Assembly: GCA_020846515.1 (NCBI GenBank)
Contig: JADLDX010000330.1
Coordinates: 1-14,260 of the forward strand
Direction of reading: 5' to 3'
Length of the DNA: 14,260 bases
Source of the DNA: Pirellulaceae bacterium
Lineage (GTDB): Bacteria > Planctomycetota > Planctomycetia > Pirellulales > Pirellulaceae
Shown: piece by piece, positions 7,410 through 14,260 of the stretch
Position numbering within the stretch: the first letter of the stretch is position 1
Layout of the letters: every line of letters starts with the position of its first letter
The notes under the pieces: generated by a model
The model's input: the letters and a program-made list of their open reading frames with translations, nothing else
The model's database searches: none
What the model was told of the DNA's origin: nothing
Translations under genes and position numbers: made by a program

Positions 7410-7486
7410 AAACCTGCCAAGTGGTTTGCGGCAACTGGTCTCGAACACTTGTTGCCCGAAAAGCGATACGCTTATTCCGGCATACA

Positions 7487-7520
7487 ACTTCCGGTCTCTA
7501 TCTACTTCCGGTCTCTATCT
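7487..7520. repeat. 17-bp perfect tandem duplication
   Basis: The unit ACTTCCGGTCTCTATCT occurs twice without a gap (7487-7503, 7504-7520), followed by ACCGGCCTAC. The TTCCGG core suggests it grew from a diverged copy of the GCCGGAAC element. Confidence 0.85.
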
Positions 7521-7671
7521 ACCGGCCTACAGTCGTTACACGTGGTTTATCTTGCGAAGGTGGAATTGACTCCTGGACATTTTGGGTCTGAGGCGCGCCG
7601 CCTGTGAGACGGTCGATTAACTCAACGTAAGTTTCGGGTGTCCCTACCTTGAAACACGAAGAGGACCGATT

Positions 7672-9009
7672 GTGGACCTGAGCACTATTGAGCGACTGGA
7701 GTCGAACGTTCGCGGTTACGTTCGAGCATTCCCCACTGTCTTCGATACAGCCCAAGGGGCCTGGTTGACGGATCGAAGCGGTCGTCGATTCCTAGACTTC
7801 TTCGCTGGGGCCGGCACGTTAAACTACGGTCATAACAATCCACTCGCCAAAGCTGCGATCCTCGAGTACGTGCAACGCGACGGCGTGCTGCATGGTTTGG
7901 ACACAGCCACCTCTGCCAAGATTGATTTGCTTGAGGCCATCGAGCAGATTCTGCTCAAGCCGCGCGGCTTGGATTACAAAGTTCAATTTACAGGACCAAC
8001 TGGCACCAACGTCGTTGAAGCGGCTATCAAACTGGCCCGCAAGCAAAAGCAACGTTCGCATATCGTGGCCTTCACTAATGCCTATCATGGTCACTCGCTG
8101 GGAGCATTGGCGCTTACTGGTAATCAGTACTATCACGAGCAAGCCTACGGCTCACACAACAATGTCTCGCACTTGCCATTTGATGGATATCTGGGAGACT
8201 TCGACACCAGTCAGCTCTTGGACAAAATGCTCTGCGATGGCAGCAGCGGCTTACCCAAACCAGCGGCCGTCATACTGGAAACCATCCAAGGTGAAGGTGG
8301 AATTCGCGTTGCCTCGGATGAGTGGCTCAGGCGGATTGCCGCTATCTGCAAACGACATGACGTGCTGTTGATCATCGATGACATTCAGGTGGGTAACGGA
8401 CGCACTGGCAAGTTCTTTTCCTTCGAACATGCCGGAATTGAACCAGATCTGATTTGCGTTTCCAAAGCCATTGGCGGTGGGTTGCCGATGTCCATGCTCT
8501 TGATCAAACCCGAGTGTGATATCTGGAGACCTGGTCAGCACACGGGCACGTTCCGTGGAAACAATCTGGCCTTCGTCGCTGCCCGGGCTCTGCTGGAGTA
8601 TTGGCGCGATGATGCGTTAGCCAAACAAATCGAAAGTCACTCGCAACTGGTCGCCACGTTCTTAGGACAGTTAGCTGACGAATTCCAAGATCAGCCCTTG
8701 CAGATTCGCGGACGCGGACTGGTTTGGGGAATCGACACTGGCATGCCCGGCGGAGCAGATGGCTCAGCAGCCTTGGCACCGGCCGTGTGCCGCCAGGCAT
8801 TCGAACAAGGGCTGATCATCGAGACCAGTGGAGCGGACGACCAGGTCATTAAGCTATTGCCGCCGTTGACGATTTCGGCCGCAGATCTGTTGATTGGGTT
8901 AGAGACCATGCGTAGTGCCATGGCCAGTGTCTTGAATGCGCGGCGCCCAATCGCGTTACCCGTTTTATCGATGGGCTGGGCACCAATTCCTTCGAACCAA
9001 TGGTCATGA
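7672..9009 (+). CDS. ectB: Diaminobutyrate-2-oxoglutarate aminotransferase (EctB-like)
   Basis: A 445-residue class-III PLP aminotransferase that closely resembles EctB, which converts L-aspartate semialdehyde and glutamate to L-2,4-diaminobutyrate. EctB-type blocks include SNVRGYVRAFPTVFD, FLDFFAGAGTLNYGHNNP, LKPRGLDYKVQFTGPTGTN, NAYHGHSLGALALTGN and TFRGNN. The PLP lysine is K265 in VSKAIGGGLPM, and the cofactor Asp is D236 in IIDDIQVGNGRTG. The GTG start at 7672 has GAAGAGGA 6 bases upstream. The C-terminal tail after about residue 420 is a little longer than usual. ectA and ectC are absent nearby, so ectoine synthesis is not supported here. The downstream NRPS-like gene starts 4 bp after this stop, implying that diaminobutyrate feeds that enzyme. 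Exact substrate is inferred from similarity; another omega-aminotransferase activity is possible. Confidence 0.9.
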   Translation: MDLSTIERLESNVRGYVRAFPTVFDTAQGAWLTDRSGRRFLDFFAGAGTLNYGHNNPLAKAAILEYVQRDGVLHGLDTATSAKIDLLEAIEQILLKPRGLDYKVQFTGPTGTNVVEAAIKLARKQKQRSHIVAFTNAYHGHSLGALALTGNQYYHEQAYGSHNNVSHLPFDGYLGDFDTSQLLDKMLCDGSSGLPKPAAVILETIQGEGGIRVASDEWLRRIAAICKRHDVLLIIDDIQVGNGRTGKFFSFEHAGIEPDLICVSKAIGGGLPMSMLLIKPECDIWRPGQHTGTFRGNNLAFVAARALLEYWRDDALAKQIESHSQLVATFLGQLADEFQDQPLQIRGRGLVWGIDTGMPGGADGSAALAPAVCRQAFEQGLIIETSGADDQVIKLLPPLTISAADLLIGLETMRSAMASVLNARRPIALPVLSMGWAPIPSNQWS

Positions 9010-9013
9010 CGTT

Positions 9014-11770
9014 ATGGAAGCCGCGCTGCTGGTCCCCAATGACACTTTCAGCCATCCGATAGCTAGTGCATGCTTCACTCGCTATTTCGAACATCAGGCC
9101 GCGCTGACACCCGATGCAATTGCTATCGAATTCGAAGGCCATCGCTTGACCTATGCCGAACTCAATCGGCAAGCCAATCGAATAGCCCACAGATTAAATC
9201 AAATTGGCTTTCAACCTGAAACCCGAATCGGCATCTGCCTGGATCGCTCGATCGCGGCAGTGCAATGCATGCTGGGTATCCTGAAAGCTGGCCTGGCCTT
9301 TGTGCCGCTGGATCCTGAGTTTCCACCGGATCGCTTGGCCTACATTGTCGAGCATGCCGGAGTGCGACATATCTTTTGCGATGCTGGCTATCGCAGCCTT
9401 TTCCCGGCGATCGATGAAACTCACGTGACAATCGGTGGTCCGGATGCCGCCGAGTTTGATCAAGCTGACAGTGATCTCAACAACGAGCTCAGCGGCGATC
9501 TCGACAATGATCTCGACAATGATCTCGAGATCGATGTGCCGTTGAATTCATTGGCCTACGTCATGTACACCTCGGGTTCGACCGGCAAGCCCAAGGGAGT
9601 GCAGATCGAACATGGTAGTCTGATGACGTATTGCCTGGCCGATATTGAAGTTTATCGATTGGAGAGCGCCGATCGGACGCTGCAGTTCTCGACTTTAAAC
9701 TTCGATGTGGCCATTGAAGAGATCTTTCCGCCGCTGTTGGTGGGCAGCACGATCGTGATTCGACCGCGCGAGCGCGCCGAGGCAGCCATTGAGCTGTCAC
9801 ACTTGATCGAAACGTATGACATTACCGCTCTGCATATCGCCACGGCCTATTGGAACGAATGGGTCGACCTGATGGTGGCGGCCAAGGTTCGCGTACCAAG
9901 CAGTTTGCGACTGACGATCGTGACGGGAGAAAAGATATCGGTTGAGCACTATCGCCGTTGGAAGAGTCTCTGTGATCAACCCATGCTATGGTGCAATGCC
10001 TACGGTCCAACAGAGACGACTGTCACCTGCACTGTCTTTATTCCAGACTCGCAGTGGGATGAGGCACAGATGCCCATCGGTCGACCATTGCCCGGCTATG
10101 AGGCTGTCATACTGGATGAGGCCATGCGACCAGTGGAGCCTGGTCAGACGGGGCATTTGTTCATCGGTGGACCAGCACTTGCCCGCGGTTATCTTGATCG
10201 GCCAGATCTGACGGAGAAGGCCTTCATAACGTTAACCTTGCCTGAAACAGAACAGCCCAGACGACTTTATCGTACAGGCGACCTGGCTCGTTGGTTGCCA
10301 ACAGGTGACATCGAGTTTTCAGGGCGAGTGGATCACCAGATGAAGATCGGGTCCTATCGTATCGAGCCCGGTGAAATTGAGTCGGTGTTGAATTTGCATC
10401 CGGATGTACGAGAGTCTTTGGTGACTTGCGAGGAATCAGGTGGGCAAAAGTATCTGATTGGAAATGTTGTCTCCATATCCGGCCAAACAACGCCGCGAGC
10501 CTTGGCCGATTTTCTACGCGAACGTCTGCCCGTTTACATGGTGCCGACACGCTACGCGATCTTGGATTGCATGCCCAAAACGATCAATGGCAAGATCGAT
10601 CGCGCCGCTCTGCCCAAAGGCGATGCGCTGCAAGGCATCGCCACGGAAACAGATAATCAACCTACCACTGAACTTGAACGCTTGTTGGTGTCGGTATGGA
10701 AGAGTGTGTTGCAGTTACCTAACGTGGGTATCGATGATGACTTTTTTCAAATGGGTGGCAGTTCGCTGCTGGTAGCCCGCGTCATTGCGCAGCTCTCACG
10801 TCAACTCCAGATCGCCGTCCCTGTTCGAGACTTTTTTGCCAATCCAACCATTGCGACCTTGGCGAACCATTTGGAAATGCTTCGTAAGGGTCCTCAGAGT
10901 GAACCCCGCTGGCAACACCAAATTGCACTAAGACAGCGACTGCCAATGATTCGCGCGCTGGAACTCGAAAGCCGCGGCGCCAAGCTTGCCTCGGTTCACT
11001 ATCCGGCGGTGCAGGGGACTACGCCTGGCCGGAGCCATGCGGTTTTAATCGCTCAACCTTATGGGCATGAATACACGCGTGCTCATCGCAACCTGCAGCA
11101 ACTGGCTGCTCAATTGGCTCAGCAAGGTTTCGACGTAGTACGCTTCGACTATGCCGGTACGGGAGATTCCGATGGCGAAGCGGATCGCTTGCACGTCGAG
11201 CAATGGACGGCGGATATCAGCCAGACGGTTCAGGCCATTCACGCACAACTTGGCCTGGAGAAGCTGTCGCTAGTGGGAGTGCGATTAGGCGCTAACCTGC
11301 TAGACCTTACGCCTATCGAGCAAGTGGCCAACTTCATCGCGTGGGATCCAGTCATCTCAGGCAAAGACTTCCTAGCGAATTTGCAGAAGATGCATCGCCA
11401 GGAACTAAACAGTCTGACACGCTTTCTGCAAGTTAGGGCCACGAATCAAGACGAACTGTTGGGCTACTGTTGGCCTGCTCGCTTACAGCGCGAAATAGCT
11501 GAGCTGACATGGGCAGCTTGTTCGGCCGTGCCAGCGCAGCGCCGTTGGTGGCTAACGACTCATTCCAAAAACATTTCGAATTCCAAGCTTGACTCGACTT
11601 CGGTAAATGGCTCGTCTTCGATGCAGACCGACAAGCCCGTTCGCACCGCCTGGCAAAAGTCGTTATGCGCTGACGAGATCTACTGGGATCAACTGACCTA
11701 CGCCAATAGCGCATTCGTATCTCTTCGAACCACACAGGCCATATTGAACATACTGACAGAAAGAGCCTAA
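9014..11770 (+). CDS. NRPS-like protein: adenylation, peptidyl carrier, degenerate alpha/beta-hydrolase
   Basis: A 918-residue single-module enzyme without a condensation domain. The adenylation domain (about 20-535) has MYTSGSTGKPKG (A3, 184-195), NAYGPTETT (A5, 328-336), YRTGDLARW (A7, 419-427), GRVDHQMKIGSYRIEPGEIE (A8, 437-456) and NGKIDR with K527 (A10). By alignment with the gramicidin synthetase A domain the pocket residues are D231, V232, E235, H274, I302, T304, A329, V337, T338, K527; D231 fits an alpha-amino acid. The carrier domain (about 550-625) has FFQMGGSSL, with S584 as the phosphopantetheine site. From about 675 an alpha/beta-hydrolase fold follows (QPYGHEY, VVRFDYAGTGDSDG), but its nucleophile elbow reads G755-V-R-L-G759, with Arg in place of Ser. 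Residues 155-172 hold an acidic DLDN repeat. ATG 9014 is chosen because it avoids overlap with ectB; ATG 8936 would add 26 residues. Confidence 0.88.
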   Translation: MEAALLVPNDTFSHPIASACFTRYFEHQAALTPDAIAIEFEGHRLTYAELNRQANRIAHRLNQIGFQPETRIGICLDRSIAAVQCMLGILKAGLAFVPLDPEFPPDRLAYIVEHAGVRHIFCDAGYRSLFPAIDETHVTIGGPDAAEFDQADSDLNNELSGDLDNDLDNDLEIDVPLNSLAYVMYTSGSTGKPKGVQIEHGSLMTYCLADIEVYRLESADRTLQFSTLNFDVAIEEIFPPLLVGSTIVIRPRERAEAAIELSHLIETYDITALHIATAYWNEWVDLMVAAKVRVPSSLRLTIVTGEKISVEHYRRWKSLCDQPMLWCNAYGPTETTVTCTVFIPDSQWDEAQMPIGRPLPGYEAVILDEAMRPVEPGQTGHLFIGGPALARGYLDRPDLTEKAFITLTLPETEQPRRLYRTGDLARWLPTGDIEFSGRVDHQMKIGSYRIEPGEIESVLNLHPDVRESLVTCEESGGQKYLIGNVVSISGQTTPRALADFLRERLPVYMVPTRYAILDCMPKTINGKIDRAALPKGDALQGIATETDNQPTTELERLLVSVWKSVLQLPNVGIDDDFFQMGGSSLLVARVIAQLSRQLQIAVPVRDFFANPTIATLANHLEMLRKGPQSEPRWQHQIALRQRLPMIRALELESRGAKLASVHYPAVQGTTPGRSHAVLIAQPYGHEYTRAHRNLQQLAAQLAQQGFDVVRFDYAGTGDSDGEADRLHVEQWTADISQTVQAIHAQLGLEKLSLVGVRLGANLLDLTPIEQVANFIAWDPVISGKDFLANLQKMHRQELNSLTRFLQVRATNQDELLGYCWPARLQREIAELTWAACSAVPAQRRWWLTTHSKNISNSKLDSTSVNGSSSMQTDKPVRTAWQKSLCADEIYWDQLTYANSAFVSLRTTQAILNILTERA
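9497..9532 (+). repeat. 12-bp in-frame tandem repeat in the adenylation domain
   Basis: GATCTCGACAAT occurs at 9497 and 9509, followed by a third, altered copy at 9521. It encodes DLDN units in an acidic loop between the A2 and A3 core motifs, a position where insertions are tolerated. Confidence 0.8.
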
Positions 11771-11773
11771 CTC

Positions 11774-12616
11774 ATGGAGTTGATGTCTGTATTTGGCCGA
11801 CAAGAGCATCTGGTCGGTTGGTATTGTCAGCCGGAAAATCGTCGCTGTCATAAGACGGCCGTCGTCATGTTGACGCCGGGCATGCTGCACCATGTTGGTC
11901 CGATGCGCATGCATGTCGAGTTGGCTCGTCGATTGGCCGATGCAGGCATGGCGTCCTTCCGATTCGACCTCTCTGGAATCGGTGAAAGTTTAGCGGTAGC
12001 CAGCGAAGGCAGTTCGCTACAACGGGCCAGCTCTGAGATCGGTCAAGCTTTCGATTGGTTGCAAGCCAACCATGGCTACGAGCGGTTCATACTGTTCGGT
12101 CTTTGCTCGGGTGCCGATGATGCTTTGGCGGCAGCCATCGACGACCCGCGGATCGTCAAGCTTTCTCTGATGGATGGATGCGGTTTTCGTACGCGGCGAT
12201 TTTATGGTCATTGGTTTCTTTATAAGTATGTTCCCAAGCTGCTCCGTCTGAGCAAATGGCGAGATCTGGTTATGTCACGCTTCAGCGGGGCCGACGGTGG
12301 CGCTGCTTCGATGCCACTGGGCCAAGATATTCGTGAATTCGGTAACGCAGAACTGTGTCAGTCCCAAGTCAACCAATTGCTCCAGCGCGGTGTGGCGATG
12401 CAGTGGCTATACACCGGTGGTGCGATCGATTACTACAGTTACGCCACACAGTTCTTCGATATGTTTCCAAGTATCAAGCCGCAGCCGGCTTTGGATATTC
12501 ATCACTTGCCCAGTATCGATCACCTGGCATCGCTCCGCAGCGACCGCCTATCGCTGCTTGAGCTGATCGTGAACTGGTGCTGCGCGCCCCAACCGTCTTT
12601 CCAGCTCAGTGCATGA
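11774..12616 (+). CDS. Alpha/beta-hydrolase with Cys at the nucleophile elbow
   Basis: A 280-residue alpha/beta-hydrolase starting 3 bp after the NRPS-like gene, so very likely translated in the same operon. The fold is shown by MLTPGMLHHVGPMRMHVELA (oxyanion region), SFRFDLSGIGES, and the elbow G109-L-C111-S-G113. The nucleophile position is Cys111 rather than Ser. D219 (in TGGAIDYYS) and H250 (in PSIDHLAS) are plausible remaining triad members. Dienelactone-hydrolase-like enzymes and some acyltransferases use Cys here. In outline it recalls the paired hydrolases of exosortase-associated clusters, which also sit beside AMP-forming ligases. I infer a role in releasing or transferring the aminoacyl group from the carrier domain. 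Alternative start: M4 at 11783, preceded by GGAG at 11776-11779. Confidence 0.85.
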   Translation: MELMSVFGRQEHLVGWYCQPENRRCHKTAVVMLTPGMLHHVGPMRMHVELARRLADAGMASFRFDLSGIGESLAVASEGSSLQRASSEIGQAFDWLQANHGYERFILFGLCSGADDALAAAIDDPRIVKLSLMDGCGFRTRRFYGHWFLYKYVPKLLRLSKWRDLVMSRFSGADGGAASMPLGQDIREFGNAELCQSQVNQLLQRGVAMQWLYTGGAIDYYSYATQFFDMFPSIKPQPALDIHHLPSIDHLASLRSDRLSLLELIVNWCCAPQPSFQLSA

Positions 12617-12873
12617 GCAGTTAATGGCTACGTTATTGGCTACTTCTTCAGCAACCCGCCCCGTCGTGGATTGACGGTGCGACAAGCCCACGAGTTTGTT
12701 GCGAAAAATGGCTGGGATGTTATGATCCGTCCCGCGGACCATAATCGACCTGGACTGGTGTAACCACCGCTGCCAAGCGCCAAGCGGTGGAGAATCGCCT
12801 GGTAGCCATCCACCGTCTGGCGACGGTGGCTACGGAAGGCCATCCACTGTCTGGCGACGGTGGCTACGGAAGG
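12617..12873. promoter_or_regulatory. Hairpin-rich gap before hypF
   Basis: CCACCGCT (12764-12771) pairs perfectly with AGCGGTGG (12783-12790). Two tandem copies of a 34-bp-period hairpin element follow at 12805-12873. These probably separate the NRPS-like operon from hypF or shape the hypF leader. The bases 12617-12763 keep the reading frame of the upstream hydrolase open for 48 codons after its TGA, but no good start codon exists there and I do not annotate a gene. Confidence 0.5.
12805..12873. repeat. 34-bp-period tandem hairpin element, two copies
   Basis: Two 35-base units, 12805-12839 and 12839-12873, share one base and differ at one position. Each holds an 8-bp stem with loop TGGC: CCACCGTC/GACGGTGG in the first, and CCACTGTC/GACGGTGG with one wobble pair in the second. 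Each ends in GGCTACGGAAGG, so the second copy ends immediately before the hypF ATG. Confidence 0.9.
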
Positions 12874-14260
12874 ATGGAGACTGTGTCCATAATTCGCAGA
12901 AGCATCCAGGTCACAGGCATTGTGCAAGGTGTTGGGTTTCGTCCCTACGTATGGCGCTTGGCCCAAGAGTTGAAGTGCACCGGTTTGGTCTGCAACAACG
13001 CGCGAGGTGTCTGGCTTGAAATTCAGGGGCCCTCAGCGCGCGTCGCAGATTTTCAAAGGCGTTTGTCCGGCGAAGCGCCAATCGGTGCGCGCATTGTGCA
13101 GTTGCAGGTGCATGACTGCCAGGTGCACTTAAATGAAACTGGGTTTACCATCGTTGACAGTCGCACTTCGGAGTTGACTGGCGCCGCGATCGCACCAGAT
13201 AGCGCTATCTGTGATGACTGCCTGGCTGAGCTCCGCGACCCAAGCGATCGTCGATGTGGTTATCCTTTCATCAACTGCACCAATTGCGGGCCGCGATTTA
13301 CGATCATTCAAGCTCTGCCCTACGATCGATCGCGTACCACGCTCAGCGGGATGACACTCTGTGATGCCTGCCAAGCCGAGTATAACTCGCCGGCGGACAG
13401 AAGGTTCCACGCTGAACCCAACGCCTGCCCGGCATGCGGTCCCAGAATTTGGTATGTAGAGTCACGTGCTGCCCAAGCTTCAGCCCATCTCATAAACACG
13501 CGGTCTTTACCGGCGACAGCACACGCAACACGACAAGTACTAGCTCTTGAAGCGCCACCGTTCCATTTATCACACGAAGCTGCGCGTACTGTTGCGGTCA
13601 TACGCGAGGTGCAAACTCGCATATCAGCGGGAGCCATTGTGGCGATCAAGGGCATCGGCGGATTTCATTTAGCCTGTGATGCTATGAATGTAACGAGCAT
13701 TCGCAGTCTACGCGATCGAAAGCATCGACCTAACAAACCTTTGGCTGTCATGGTCGCCGACTTGGCAAGTTGTCAACGTTTCGCTTGCGTGGGTGAGCAA
13801 GAGGCGCAGTGGCTGGTCAGTCGTCAGCGGCCTATCGTCTTATTGCAGAAAAAAATCGACACGCAGTGGCTGGAAGCTCTTGCCCCGAACAACCCACTTA
13901 TCGGAGTCATGCTGGCTTACGCACCACTGCATCATCTCTTGATCGAGCAAAACAGCGTATGGGTCATGACCTCGGGAAATCTGAGTGACGAACCTATCGC
14001 GATCGACAATGCCGAGGCGTTGTCACGTTTGTCCAGCATGGCGGACGGATTCTTATTTCACAATCGGCCCATCGCGACGGTTTGCGATGATTCGGTAGTG
14101 CGTTTCACTGAGACAGGTGAATTGCCGATTCGGCTAGGTCGCGGCTTTGCTCCACTAACCATTGGCTTGACACCCGAGCCGGCGAGCAGCGATTGTGTTT
14201 CGCCGCGTGATCACGCGATACCGACCATACTGGCGGTGGGCGGTGAGATCAAATCGAGTA
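12874..14260 (+). CDS. hypF: HypF carbamoyltransferase, 5' part (runs off window end)
   Basis: HypF makes carbamoyl-AMP from carbamoyl phosphate and transfers the carbamoyl group to the HypE C-terminal cysteine, supplying the cyanide ligands of [NiFe] hydrogenase. The visible 462 residues cover the first three parts of a roughly 750-residue protein. The acylphosphatase domain has GIVQGVGFRPYVWRLA. Two zinc fingers of the form CX2CX18CX2C use C113, C116, C135, C138 and C163, C166, C185, C188. The YrdC-like domain has KGIGGFHLACDA, RKHRPNKPLAVM and TSGNLSDEPI. The sequence ends at ILAVGGEIKSS, where the Kae1-like C-terminal domain begins. ATG 12874 touches the GGAAGG sequence, so GTG 12883, with AAGGA 8 bases upstream, may be the true start. 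No other hydrogenase gene is in the window. Confidence 0.93.
   Translation, partial: METVSIIRRSIQVTGIVQGVGFRPYVWRLAQELKCTGLVCNNARGVWLEIQGPSARVADFQRRLSGEAPIGARIVQLQVHDCQVHLNETGFTIVDSRTSELTGAAIAPDSAICDDCLAELRDPSDRRCGYPFINCTNCGPRFTIIQALPYDRSRTTLSGMTLCDACQAEYNSPADRRFHAEPNACPACGPRIWYVESRAAQASAHLINTRSLPATAHATRQVLALEAPPFHLSHEAARTVAVIREVQTRISAGAIVAIKGIGGFHLACDAMNVTSIRSLRDRKHRPNKPLAVMVADLASCQRFACVGEQEAQWLVSRQRPIVLLQKKIDTQWLEALAPNNPLIGVMLAYAPLHHLLIEQNSVWVMTSGNLSDEPIAIDNAEALSRLSSMADGFLFHNRPIATVCDDSVVRFTETGELPIRLGRGFAPLTIGLTPEPASSDCVSPRDHAIPTILAVGGEIKSS

Larger units (their letters stand above)
7352..7671. other. Intergenic region with hairpin repeat and short tandem duplication
   Basis: No gene is visible. 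The gap holds a GCCGGAAC-type hairpin (7381-7409), diverged fragments of the same sequence near 7471-7480 and 7520-7530, and a perfect 17-bp tandem duplication at 7487-7503 and 7504-7520. The promoter of the operon starting at 7672 should lie in the last 150 bases, but I cannot assign it. GAAGAGGA at 7658-7665 is a good ribosome-binding site for the GTG at 7672. Confidence 0.6.

Noticed and set aside
7672..9009. Part of an ectoine biosynthesis operon
   Set aside because: No ectA or ectC is present; the co-directional neighbours are an NRPS-like gene and a hydrolase.
8936..9013. Upstream start (ATG 8936) for the NRPS-like protein
   Set aside because: It would overlap ectB by 74 bp, and the extra 26 residues add no domain; ATG 9014 gives a normal lead before the adenylation domain.
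12617..12763. Selenocysteine readthrough of the hydrolase TGA
   Set aside because: The hydrolase fold is complete before the TGA and no SECIS-like element can be supported.

Overview
The window looks like a planctomycete, most likely from the Pirellulaceae (Rhodopirellula/Pirellula-like). The main clue is a DUF1559 protein with a prepilin-type N-terminus, followed by a small lipoprotein with a carboxypeptidase-regulatory-like fold, a pairing typical of that phylum. Moderate GC, GTG and TTG starts, weak Shine-Dalgarno signals and intergenic hairpin repeats fit. The taxonomic call is an inference from gene content only.

Layout. (1) 1-702 is the 3' end of a SWIM zinc-finger gene with a Lys/Ala/Ser-rich tail. 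(2) 703-1850 has no convincing gene. It holds a dense cluster of palindromic elements: eleven exact GCTAGC cores, many inside hairpins with GGGGACACA/TGTGTCCCC arms. Two long imperfect direct repeats flank the cluster, and each carries the last 43 bp of the neighbouring helicase gene. (3) On the minus strand, 1851-4757 is a SNF2-family helicase and 4813-5424 an AlkB-type dioxygenase, apparently transcribed in the order alkB then helicase. (4) On the plus strand come the DUF1559 gene (5693-6769) and the lipoprotein gene (6911-7351). (5) 7672-12616 is a tight three-gene operon: an EctB-like diaminobutyrate aminotransferase, an NRPS-like protein (adenylation, carrier, degenerate alpha/beta-hydrolase), and a free alpha/beta-hydrolase with a cysteine at the nucleophile elbow. 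(6) After a hairpin-rich gap, hypF starts at about 12874 and runs off the window end.

How the genes may work together. SWIM and SNF2 proteins are often encoded side by side and probably act together on DNA or chromatin-like complexes; AlkB beside them suggests a nucleic-acid maintenance locus. The operon is the most interesting coding region. EctB makes L-2,4-diaminobutyrate, yet ectA and ectC are absent. The next gene can activate an alpha-amino acid and load it on a carrier domain, and its binding pocket has an acidic residue that could hold a basic side chain. I infer a small diaminobutyrate-derived product or a transfer of diaminobutyrate to another molecule, with the cysteine hydrolase as releasing or transferring enzyme. 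This is a hypothesis.

The main non-coding signal is the GCTAGC/GGGGACAC array and its flanking duplication of a helicase gene end. Smaller hairpin families (GCCGGAAC at two sites; a 34-bp tandem hairpin before hypF) show that this genome carries several repeat families between genes. Three genes also contain short in-frame tandem expansions.
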